41,752 bases of DNA from a virus. Positions 17,916-24,428 of this stretch are shown piece by piece. The DNA is taken from IMG/VR virus record IMGVR_UViG_3300010885_025122, positions 1-41,752 of that record; one strand, 5' to 3'. Below the pieces are notes generated by a model. That model saw nothing but the letters and a program-made list of their open reading frames with translations, did no database searches and was not told the origin of the DNA. Made by a program: the position numbers and the translations under genes. Positions within the stretch are counted from its first letter, which is position 1. Each line of letters starts with the position of its first letter.

Positions 17916-19967
17916 ATGAAATCTTTTATCGCACCAGCCTATACTTTTACGCCAGGCGCATCGGGAGTTGGTACTGTAAACCTTAGCGGTATTTCCGGGT
18001 TTAACATCAAGTTCCTTGTATCAATCATTAATCAAACTACCGGGGATTTAGTCTACTCCACTGCATCAGCCGCACTCAAATACACTAACGTAGTGGGCAC
18101 GACTGTAACGCTGTTTAAAGATACTTCGGCAATGAGTGCTGGCGATGTCTTACAGGTAATCTATGAAGTTCAATCCGAGGTACTCCCCACGGGCGCGGCG
18201 ACGGAAGCAAAGCAAGACGTAGGAAACTCTTCATTAGCTACTGTGGTAAGTAGACTTCCCTTAGCAAGTACGGCGGTGGTAGACCAGGATACTACGGCTC
18301 AGCCTGTTAGGATTGTTCCACAGTCAAAGTATAGAACAACATTTTCCGCTGCTATCGCCAACAACGTAGACAACGCCCACTTTACCCTACTTCAAACGGG
18401 TGCGGGCATGACTGTCAACCAGACAGGCGGTAACTTAGTTATCACCACGGGTACAACGGTCAACTCTGAAACAGTTATCCGTTCAGTGCAGGGATACAAA
18501 GACGCAATGGCGGCACGATGGTCTGCTATTCTTTCTCAGCGTATTGCAAACAACAACTTCTTCGTAGAACTTGTGGACGTTATTGGTGATGGTCTTTCAT
18601 ATACCATTAACAGTGCTACGTCTGTCACAGTCACTATCCCTGGCACAACATTTACATCAGCGAACGTTGGACAGTCGATTATTATGCAGCAGATCACAGG
18701 AACCGCCGGTATTCCTGGGAGATACGCAATTGCTTCAGTTGTAGGCACAGCGGTCACGTTTACAGTGGCGGCATGGCCAGCAACAGGCTCGGGAACATTG
18801 TCCCTTGTTGGTTGGAACTACATGCGAACACGTTACGATGGTGTGACTGCAACATCGGTGACGGTTGATACTCAGCGAAGAGGGTATAATACCAACTCTT
18901 CAATTGCTGCAACTATCAACACAACCGTATCTCCGGGGCACATGGCAGAGATGACTCAAGAAGATGGAACCTTTGCTTTTGCTGATTCTCTTCAAGCAAT
19001 TTCTGCGGCATCCCTTGCGCTTACAACTAGAGCAGAGTCAATTCAATCCCTGCCAGACCAAGCCGCTACCTTATTCCTTCAAATCAGAGCAGTGAACGGG
19101 ACAGTTGCACCAGCAACAACAACAACATTAACTATGGGAATGGCGCAAGTAACGAACTGGGCATCTCAGAAGGTTGTTATTGCCGGTATCTCTGGCATGG
19201 CAAAAGGGTCTTCTCTTCCAGTTGTGGTTTCGAGTGGTACAATCACTACAGTTACGGGGGTTACAACGGTCACGACTGTTTCCTCTGCCACCTTGGGGAT
19301 TCCCGCAAGTGTTGCCGATGTTGCCTCTGCGGCACTCACAACAACGACCACAACGGCAACACTAACTCCTACTTCTGGCATCAGTTATCAGGTCAACATT
19401 CCCGTGACCGTAGTGACCGGAACAAACCCAACTCTCGATGTGACAATCGAGGAATCAGACGACACTGGCACAAACTGGTACAAGGTCTATGACTTTCCGA
19501 GAATCACCGGGACTGGAATTTACCGAAGCCCTCACCTTCCTTTCTTCGGCAACCGTATTAGATACGTTCAAACAGTAGGGGGCACTACCCCATCATTCAC
19601 TCGTGCTGTTAACCGTCTTCAGTCAAGCTACCCTGCACTTCCACAGCGTCAGTTGATTGATCGGACCATCTCGCTCACTACTTTAAACAGCACGACTCCA
19701 ATCCTCCTTACTCGCGATTGTGGAAACGCTACCCAATTAATCATCAACGTGGGCGCTATCACAACGACAGCTCCCCAGCTTCAACTTGAGGGAAGTGATG
19801 ACTTCGGATTGACCTGGTACAATATCGGATCCCCGCTTACCGCTGTGGCATCATCAACAGTTCAGGTGACGACAATAGATATTAATGCCGCAGCAATTAG
19901 AGCGCGAGTATCGACGGCAGGCGTCGGTGTAACTGCTGGCTACGTAATGATTAAGGCACATGATTAG
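17916..19967 (+). CDS. Tail fibre or receptor-binding protein
   Basis: The 683-residue product is Thr/Ser/Val/Ala-rich with few charged residues and long beta-like stretches. Residues about 92-102 hold LPTGAATEAKQD, the motif shared with the protein at 4331. Near residues 420-490 there are Thr/Val-rich segments, and two copies of a strand pair of the type VTIEESDDTGTNWYKV and LQLEGSDDFGLTWYNI occur in the last third. That suggests two related C-terminal beta-sandwich domains that could bind receptor. It is the last large gene before lysis-like genes, the usual place for a host-recognition protein. AAGGA precedes the ATG. Confidence 0.68.
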   Translation: MKSFIAPAYTFTPGASGVGTVNLSGISGFNIKFLVSIINQTTGDLVYSTASAALKYTNVVGTTVTLFKDTSAMSAGDVLQVIYEVQSEVLPTGAATEAKQDVGNSSLATVVSRLPLASTAVVDQDTTAQPVRIVPQSKYRTTFSAAIANNVDNAHFTLLQTGAGMTVNQTGGNLVITTGTTVNSETVIRSVQGYKDAMAARWSAILSQRIANNNFFVELVDVIGDGLSYTINSATSVTVTIPGTTFTSANVGQSIIMQQITGTAGIPGRYAIASVVGTAVTFTVAAWPATGSGTLSLVGWNYMRTRYDGVTATSVTVDTQRRGYNTNSSIAATINTTVSPGHMAEMTQEDGTFAFADSLQAISAASLALTTRAESIQSLPDQAATLFLQIRAVNGTVAPATTTTLTMGMAQVTNWASQKVVIAGISGMAKGSSLPVVVSSGTITTVTGVTTVTTVSSATLGIPASVADVASAALTTTTTTATLTPTSGISYQVNIPVTVVTGTNPTLDVTIEESDDTGTNWYKVYDFPRITGTGIYRSPHLPFFGNRIRYVQTVGGTTPSFTRAVNRLQSSYPALPQRQLIDRTISLTTLNSTTPILLTRDCGNATQLIINVGAITTTAPQLQLEGSDDFGLTWYNIGSPLTAVASSTVQVTTIDINAAAIRARVSTAGVGVTAGYVMIKAHD

Positions 19968-19969
19968 TT

Positions 19970-20080
19970 ATGGAAAGTGTAGGATGCTATTTTTGGGGTG
20001 AAAGCGAAGAATTGTGGCTGGCTATCTCATACCAAAATGAGACTGGCTTAGTGTGGACAGAGTTTTTTAAAGCGGAATGA
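19970..20080 (+). CDS. Possible 36-residue protein
   Basis: A small open frame begins three bases after the fibre stop: MESVGCYFWGESEELWLAIS, then a short aromatic and acidic end. It has four Trp and two Phe next to each other near the end. The ribosome site is poor. It fills the gap between the fibre gene and 20123, which is why I list it. It may be unexpressed. Confidence 0.3.
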   Translation: MESVGCYFWGESEELWLAISYQNETGLVWTEFFKAE

Positions 20081-20098
20081 TGATGGAACTTCCATCAT
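20080..20098. repeat. 8-bp inverted repeat before gene 20123
   Basis: ATGATGGA (20080-20087) and TCCATCAT (20091-20098) form a perfect 8-bp hairpin with a three-base loop, 25 bases upstream of the ATG at 20123. No T-tract follows, so it is more likely an mRNA hairpin or a protein-binding site than a terminator. Confidence 0.5.
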
Positions 20099-20122
20099 TA
20101 ATAAAATGCCCAAGGAGGGGAT

Positions 20123-20389
20123 ATGTCATTAGGTGTAGATAAAATTGAGAAAGCGGCAGTTGCTCTTTCTAAACTCGTCATTGCTGGCAAGAAGATCAGC
20201 GCGGACAAGAAAGTAAACCTCGAAGACTTGCCAGCAGCTATGGAATTGATTGTCCAACTTCCAAGCATTGTTGAAGCAGTCTCAGCTTGGCAGGACATCC
20301 TTGCTCAAGGTCGTGATGTAGACGTAGCAGAGGTAGTCCAGTTGATTAAGAAAGTAGACGAGATAGTGAAGGCTGTAGAAGCCGCTTAG
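20123..20389 (+). CDS. Small all-helical protein
   Basis: The 88-residue product has a very strong AAGGAGGGG ribosome site. It is Ala/Val/Lys/Asp-rich and predicted fully helical, with no membrane segment and no Cys. It sits just before an antisense HNH gene (its stop TAG overlaps the HNH stop by three bases) and the lysis-like pair. It could be a chaperone or regulator for late functions. No family recognised. Confidence 0.6.
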   Translation: MSLGVDKIEKAAVALSKLVIAGKKISADKKVNLEDLPAAMELIVQLPSIVEAVSAWQDILAQGRDVDVAEVVQLIKKVDEIVKAVEAA

Positions 20390-20886
20390 GTTTCAAAGTT
20401 TAATTTAGTGAAGCAGCCATAATGTAACTTGGCTGCTTCATCTCTAGCCCTGGCGGCTTCTATCTCAGTTGCGTAAGTCCCAAGTTGAACGGCTTTTCCG
20501 TCAATCCGTATAAAAGCTCTCCATTTATTCCAAGTAGCCTTATATCTAGTGTATTTAGATACCCCTATGTACTGGGATGCTCCCGCCGTTAGTTTCCGCC
20601 TATTCCGGTAGTTTTCAATAGGCGAAACTACCCTTAAATTCTCTAGGCGGTTGTCCCGAGTATTCCCGTTTATGTGGTCCACTTGAAGACCGTCACCCTT
20701 ACTCAAGCTCAACGCTTCCCGGTGAAAAGATGCTGTTCCAGAGCATCCTTCAGACTTTAAGTAGTTCCTTTTTAGGTAGAAATACCCTGGTGCCGGCTCA
20801 CTAAGCCTCCAATTTTTAGACCTATAGAGTTCGTAGGTCTTCTCGCAAAATATAAAAATATGGCCCTTTACGGAAACTTCTAGCAT
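20386..20886 (-). CDS. HNH homing endonuclease with AP2 DNA-binding domain
   Basis: The 166-residue protein has the HNH_3-type core. His55 lies in FHREAL, Asp70-His71 in LQVDHINGNTRDNRLENL, and the Asn-rich ENLR segment completes the ββα-metal site. Residues about 104-164 form an AP2 domain (YIGVSKY, KWRAFIRIDGKAVQLGTYAT, EAARARDEAA). This pair is the standard free-standing homing endonuclease of phages, which cuts alleles lacking it and spreads by repair. It is antisense to all its neighbours and inserted between two late genes, as expected for a mobile gene. Its stop overlaps the neighbour's stop. Confidence 0.9.
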   Translation of the reverse strand: MLEVSVKGHIFIFCEKTYELYRSKNWRLSEPAPGYFYLKRNYLKSEGCSGTASFHREALSLSKGDGLQVDHINGNTRDNRLENLRVVSPIENYRNRRKLTAGASQYIGVSKYTRYKATWNKWRAFIRIDGKAVQLGTYATEIEAARARDEAAKLHYGCFTKLNFET

Positions 20887-20931
20887 ACTTTAGGAGTACC
20901 TTCGGATGCGTTAAAGGTCAAAAGGTTTGAT

Positions 20932-21183
20932 ATGACAGCAGGCGTACTTTCCGCATTTACCGTTATTGCCAAAGCTCTCGAGAAGGGACTTGGCTATATG
21001 GAAGAACGCGAAAAGAACTATCCACAAAAGAGGGCCGCTGCATTTAAGCAGCGGCTTCACTCTATAAAGAAAGATTACTACAAGGAATACAACCGTGAAG
21101 AGAATCGTAGCCGTGCTGTTTTGGATAACCTTTACTTCCAGCTGTGCCAGCTCGTCGACGATTTTGACTCCACCAGCTTTTGA
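20932..21183 (+). CDS. Candidate i-spanin-like helical protein
   Basis: The 83-residue protein has an N-terminal moderately hydrophobic stretch (GVLSAFTVIAKAL) and a long charged helix (EEREKNYPQKRAAAFKQRL). This is weak for a membrane anchor but similar in layout to i-spanins. A lipoprotein-like gene starts inside it at 21095 in the +1 frame, as Rz1 does in Rz. A small helical protein overlapping an out-of-frame lipoprotein gene is characteristic of spanin pairs. The missing strong transmembrane segment is the main weakness of the call. Confidence 0.5.
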   Translation: MTAGVLSAFTVIAKALEKGLGYMEEREKNYPQKRAAAFKQRLHSIKKDYYKEYNREENRSRAVLDNLYFQLCQLVDDFDSTSF

Positions 21184-21388
21184 GTACCGCAGTTACGAAA
21201 TCTGTGAGGATCTCAAGGGTCTATGCTACCCAGTACGGAAGTACGGCAAATGCCTAGATAAGTTTCTTTGGATGTGTAAGAAGCGCCAGGAAATCCTGGA
21301 AGTCGAAGTTATCCCGTTCAATGACAATGTTGGAATGAAGAAATTTAAGGATGCCGGGTTTGTGCTTATGCGCCACCCGATGAACTAG
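21095..21388 (+). CDS. Candidate o-spanin-like lipoprotein (nested start)
   Basis: Translation starts at a GTG (21095) with AAGGA eight bases upstream, 89 bases inside the preceding gene in the +1 frame. The N-terminus MKRIVAVLFWITFTSSC is a lipoprotein-type signal with Cys17 as the lipidation site, although Thr at -3 is not canonical. Five more Cys follow in residues 37-70, which is unusual for an o-spanin. The 97-residue length and the overlap fit a spanin that fuses inner and outer membranes at lysis. An alternative is a periplasmic lipoprotein of another function. It ends convergently on the leftward HNH gene, both stops lying in CTAG (21385-21388). Confidence 0.52.
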   Translation: MKRIVAVLFWITFTSSCASSSTILTPPAFEYRSYEICEDLKGLCYPVRKYGKCLDKFLWMCKKRQEILEVEVIPFNDNVGMKKFKDAGFVLMRHPMN

Positions 21389-21732
21389 ACCCAGTCCCTA
21401 ACTGCCAACACTTTCAAGTCTACCTTAGTCTTATCGTCGTGACAGCTCGTACAGAGCAATTGAAAATTACTCGTATCGAACATCAAAGCGACCATCTGGG
21501 GACTGCATGCCCCTATAGGGACAATGTGGTCTAGCTGAAATTCCTTGCTGTACTTCCCCATGACCACACCGCAAGTATCGCAATGGACTACAGAGCGGAC
21601 CTTGCCATCCAACTCTGCTTTAAACGTCCTTGCTGCCATGTAGTCTTTCTTCTCTTTAGACCATCGAAATATCTGCCGCAGCTTGCCCTTAATCATCGCC
21701 TTCGTCTTCTTGTCTATAGTCGACCAATCCAT
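21385..21732 (-). CDS. HNH endonuclease
   Basis: This 115-residue protein has the zinc-containing HNH fold: C51-x2-C54, LDHI with Asp68-His69 at the active site, Asn89 in TSNFQLLC, and C94-x2-C97-H98. The N-terminal 45 residues are basic and helical. Such small HNH proteins occur in phages as homing nucleases or packaging-associated nucleases. It is the last gene of the leftward unit, far from the terminase genes, so a homing role is more likely. An AAGGGTGGAAG stretch precedes the ATG, which overlaps the end of the metallophosphoesterase by 19 bases. Confidence 0.85.
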   Translation of the reverse strand: MDWSTIDKKTKAMIKGKLRQIFRWSKEKKDYMAARTFKAELDGKVRSVVHCDTCGVVMGKYSKEFQLDHIVPIGACSPQMVALMFDTSNFQLLCTSCHDDKTKVDLKVLAVRDWV

Positions 21733-22430
21733 CTTCCACCCTTATCTAATCTCATCGGTACATAGAATGGTAGACCACGCTTATCTAAGTATCCAGCTCC
21801 AAGTTGATACAGCGGGATGTTGTTCTTAGCGTACGCCATAGCGTAGGAGTCACGATCTACCAGGCAACTAAAGTATGCAGCAAAGCAATGACGGAACCTA
21901 GTTTGAAACCATTGCACCCCCGCAACTGTGTGGAAGTGCCCTTGAATGATAGACATGCCGTGGTCTTTAACTACTTTAAGTCCATTGGGCGATAGCCCAT
22001 GGTGCATAAAGATAGGTCCAAATGTTGTCTCGAGCAGGATCTCATTGTGCCAGGACCACAACGGAGTTTCGTATAACTGCTCAAGTGGCTTCAACACTCG
22101 CACTGGGATTCCATGATGCTTCATTTTACGAGTCACCATTGAACCATGATTCGATTCTAGAAGGTGCATCTTGGGGAATAACTTATGCAAGCCTTCACCT
22201 ATCTCCATGATTGCTTTATCTAACTCCATCCCACTAGATAGTCCGTCGTGGTCGCTGTCATGGAATGAAATAGCATGAGCATCAATTTCATCTCCAAGGT
22301 GAATTACAATGTCCGGAGAGACTTTAGCTTTGAGTGCTGATAGGAAGCAAATGTAGTCAATGTGACTAAACGGAATGTGTGTATCTGGTATGATGAGAAC
22401 CCGCTGATTCTTAGCATTGATTGTATCTAT
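21714..22430 (-). CDS. Calcineurin-like metallophosphoesterase with non-canonical start
   Basis: The frame encodes a complete metal-binding core: D-x-H in IIPDTHIPF, then HLGDEIDAH, then SNHGS, then GHFHT near the C-terminus, all in the order of calcineurin-like phosphoesterases. The first ATG in frame is at 22229, after the first two motifs, so a start there would give an inactive protein. The frame is open back to a TAA at 22449-22451 but has no ATG, GTG or TTG in that stretch. I place the start at ATA (22428-22430), seven bases after GGGAG; this is a guess. An ATT, ATC or other rare start, or sequence error, is also possible. The substrate is unknown; related phage enzymes act on nucleic-acid ends or nucleotides. 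Confidence 0.75.
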   Translation of the reverse strand: MDTINAKNQRVLIIPDTHIPFSHIDYICFLSALKAKVSPDIVIHLGDEIDAHAISFHDSDHDGLSSGMELDKAIMEIGEGLHKLFPKMHLLESNHGSMVTRKMKHHGIPVRVLKPLEQLYETPLWSWHNEILLETTFGPIFMHHGLSPNGLKVVKDHGMSIIQGHFHTVAGVQWFQTRFRHCFAAYFSCLVDRDSYAMAYAKNNIPLYQLGAGYLDKRGLPFYVPMRLDKGGRWIGRL

Positions 22431-22444
22431 GACAAAGCTCCCGG

Positions 22445-22684
22445 TTACTTAATTGTCGGGACTTCCATTTGCTCTGTCAAATCTGCGGGTAGCTCACCGA
22501 ATGGTGGCATGATGTCGTTGAGGATGAGGTATTCATAAAGGCCTTGCAGCTCCACGGCTTTGCTATACAGTAAGTCAGACCAGTAAGGGTATTGTTCAGA
22601 GTCAATTTGGGAGAATAGGTCGATGAGAGTATCTAACCGGTGCCACACAACATCTTCACTATTTGAAATAATAGAGAGTTTCAT
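22445..22684 (-). CDS. Hypothetical small acidic protein
   Basis: A 79-residue protein with no recognised family. It is acidic and helical with several aromatic residues (EQYPYWSDLLYSKAVELQGL) and Pro-rich near the end. Its stop lies next to the upstream limit of the metallophosphoesterase frame. No signal peptide, membrane segment or Cys. Confidence 0.6.
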   Translation of the reverse strand: MKLSIISNSEDVVWHRLDTLIDLFSQIDSEQYPYWSDLLYSKAVELQGLYEYLILNDIMPPFGELPADLTEQMEVPTIK

Positions 22685-22720
22685 TACTATAGGATAGCAA
22701 CAAGATTCCCCAAAAAGATA

Positions 22721-23188
22721 TTAGACTGAAATGCTTCTATGCCAAGATTCTGCCAGCGCCCCTACCGCATAAGGTACTGACTTTAGATTATAGTCACTAG
22801 GCTTATTGCCCTTGTGACTAAATCCGATGTAGTGCATGTACTCATGGACAATAGTGTTGATGATGTCGGAAATATCCCGACCAAGGAACTTGGGATTGAA
22901 TGATATAGAGCCGTGAGAGTGTACTGCTATAGTATTACGGTATGACGCTTTTTTATACCAGGGCACTGACAAGAGCTTTAATTCACATTCGGGAGACATT
23001 GAAGAGTCGTGGAGGTGCGACATCTTAGACACATACTGGGCGATCTGCTCGGGAGATTTATCAGTATGGGTATATCCGGCAATAGAGGCAATTGCCTTAG
23101 TAGATATGGAATCCAATAGCCAATCCGTAGCAATACGGGAAGCTACAAAGTATTGTTGAGGTAGCGTTTTAGAGCAATCAAAAATCAT
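22721..23188 (-). CDS. Zincin-type metalloprotease-like protein
   Basis: The 155-residue protein contains H115-E116-x2-H119-x2-G-x2-H125, that is HEYMHYIGFSHKG, the extended HExxHxxGxxH zinc motif of metzincin-like peptidases: Glu as base and three His as zinc ligands. It is short, with about 110 residues before the motif and 30 after, so the catalytic domain would be minimal. There is no signal peptide, so it would act in the cytoplasm or be carried in the particle. AAGGAAA precedes the ATG. It is the first gene after a regulatory gap (23189-23290) with palindromes and GTTAC repeats. The zinc motif is clear; protease activity is inferred and the substrate unknown. Confidence 0.72.
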   Translation of the reverse strand: MIFDCSKTLPQQYFVASRIATDWLLDSISTKAIASIAGYTHTDKSPEQIAQYVSKMSHLHDSSMSPECELKLLSVPWYKKASYRNTIAVHSHGSISFNPKFLGRDISDIINTIVHEYMHYIGFSHKGNKPSDYNLKSVPYAVGALAESWHRSISV

Positions 23189-23215
23189 GTGGGTATTTCC
23201 TTATCTTAATATATT

Positions 23216-23283
23216 ACCTTTAAAGGTTACAAATTAACCACTTTGTTACTTTTTAAGGTACTTATGTTACAAAAAGTGTAACA
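23216..23283. promoter_or_regulatory. Operator-like cluster of palindromes and GTTAC repeats
   Basis: In the gap upstream of the zincin gene lie a perfect 12-bp palindrome ACCTTTAAAGGT (23216-23227) and an inverted repeat TGTTACA-AAAAG-TGTAACA (23265-23283). GTTAC occurs at 23226, 23245 and 23266, about 20 bases or two helical turns apart. This arrangement suggests binding sites for a dimeric regulator controlling the last four leftward genes. No convincing promoter was found within it. Confidence 0.5.
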
Positions 23284-23290
23284 AACTGGC

Positions 23291-23527
23291 TCATAAATCA
23301 CCCGCAAAGCTGCCAACGTGCGGCTGTCCAATCACGCTAGTAATGCACTCAGGCACTCGCGCAAAGCCGTACCCAATATCGTCATCCTCGCCGGTATCTA
23401 CATCCGTATCTCCGAATAGCTTGCAGACATAATTACCCCGCTCTTTTGCAATATGCTGGCAAGTGCGGGAGCAGCGCATAGGGTCTTTGTCATTAACCTG
23501 AATCATGGTTTTAATGGTTAGCATCAT
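23291..23527 (-). CDS. Small Cys-containing protein, possibly zinc-binding
   Basis: The 78-residue protein has C19-x3-C23-x11-C35 followed by KLFGDTD and C61 near PEC, a spacing seen in many small phage proteins with a C-x3-C ... C-x-LF pattern. The middle is very acidic (DVDTGEDDD). It overlaps the upstream gene by four bases (ATGA). No known function assigned. Confidence 0.55.
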   Translation of the reverse strand: MMLTIKTMIQVNDKDPMRCSRTCQHIAKERGNYVCKLFGDTDVDTGEDDDIGYGFARVPECITSVIGQPHVGSFAGDL

Positions 23528-23787
23528 TTCTCACTCTCCTTGAATTTTTGAAAGTACCGATCAATCTTTACGCCGCTATACTCAGCGCACGAAGCCACCT
23601 CTTCACTAGTTGTTGCGTTAAAGATAAATCTGAATTGAGATTGATTATACCTAAGCGCCTCTTCCGCAGAAGCTAGGCGGGTGCGGAGACAGGGTATGCA
23701 GTTAATCCATTCGCCACTGACTACGTGATCAGCGTGATATTTTCTTTCGATTTCTAAACATTTATCTAGCAAAGGTGAATCACTCAT
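23524..23787 (-). CDS. Hypothetical small helical protein
   Basis: No family recognised for this 87-residue protein. It has a helical start (LDKCLEIERKYHADH), C-x2-C at about residues 30-33 (CIPC) and a coiled-coil-like segment after it (RTRLASAEEALRYNQ). It is joined by ATGA overlaps to both neighbours, so the three genes from 24242 to 23291 are translated as a coupled set. Confidence 0.55.
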   Translation of the reverse strand: MSDSPLLDKCLEIERKYHADHVVSGEWINCIPCLRTRLASAEEALRYNQSQFRFIFNATTSEEVASCAEYSGVKIDRYFQKFKESEK

Positions 23788-24242
23788 TTCAATTCCTCCC
23801 GCTCCTGCTTGAGTTGTTTTATGAAAGTCAAAATGTCTTTTGAGAAGTGGCTGTCAAGGTTTATTCCCAACCACTTTTTATACTCCTCATTCCCATCAAC
23901 CGCTTTCGCCATCTCCAAAACCACATCGCCCAGCTTTTTGTTTTGAGCTTCGAGGTTGGCGGTGAGTGCCTGGTGACTCTCATATTCATCGAATGGTACA
24001 AGAACGTGCATTGAAAGCTCTGCCTGCTTCGCCTCAAGCTCCGCGATCTTCGCCAAAAGTGGCGCACGAGACGAATGTACAAGTTTGTCTGCCATCTCTT
24101 CCATGGCGAGTTGATGGCCTGAGATTTCTCCGGCAAGGAAAGCATCCTCTAGGTCGTCAGTCCTAGAGTTATACTCAGACTCGCAGTGATGCTTATACGC
24201 AAAAGCCGCCGCTCTCTCTTGCGCCGATTGTTGTGTGCTCAT
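23784..24242 (-). CDS. Coiled-coil protein of unknown function
   Basis: The 152-residue product is rich in Ala, Glu, Lys and Leu. It is predicted almost entirely helical, with heptad-like segments around residues 45-75 (LLAKIAELEAKQAEL) and 90-110. The N-terminal part (QERAAAFAYKHHCESEYNSR) is typical of phage early coiled-coil proteins. Coupled by ATGA to the small gene upstream and the gene downstream. Confidence 0.6.
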   Translation of the reverse strand: MSTQQSAQERAAAFAYKHHCESEYNSRTDDLEDAFLAGEISGHQLAMEEMADKLVHSSRAPLLAKIAELEAKQAELSMHVLVPFDEYESHQALTANLEAQNKKLGDVVLEMAKAVDGNEEYKKWLGINLDSHFSKDILTFIKQLKQEREELK

Positions 24243-24409
24243 ATTTCGTCCGTTATTAGTGAAACTTCCAAAAGCATATAGGACTCATCCTTTGTTTTAA
24301 TCCATCCAAGCATTTCCACGTTGCAAAAAAGTACAAAGATGCCGTCATAGAATGCGTCGTAATATACCACTTCAAGGAACCTCATATGCTTCGCTTTTTC
24401 TTCGCCCAT
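24239..24409 (-). CDS. Small 56-residue early protein
   Basis: A short gene between the SNF2 helicase and the coiled-coil gene. GAGGAG lies eight to nine bases before the ATG at 24409, and the stop overlaps the next ATG as ATGA. The product begins MGEEKAKHMRFLEVVYYDAF and is rich in aromatic and acidic residues, with one Cys in the middle. The strong ribosome site and coupling support it as real. Function unknown. Confidence 0.6.
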   Translation of the reverse strand: MGEEKAKHMRFLEVVYYDAFYDGIFVLFCNVEMLGWIKTKDESYMLLEVSLITDEI

Positions 24410-24428
24410 ACGCCCTTCTCCTCAAAAT

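Noticed and set aside
17916-19967. Diversity-generating retroelement target in the fibre gene
   Set aside because: No reverse transcriptase and no template repeat were found.
20080-20098. Hairpin ATGATGGA/TCCATCAT as an intrinsic terminator
   Set aside because: No T-tract follows and the stem is AT-rich.
22445-22451. Programmed -1 frameshift fusing the 79-residue gene to the metallophosphoesterase
   Set aside because: The only window for slippage (ATTAAG) is not a slippery heptamer and no downstream pseudoknot is apparent.
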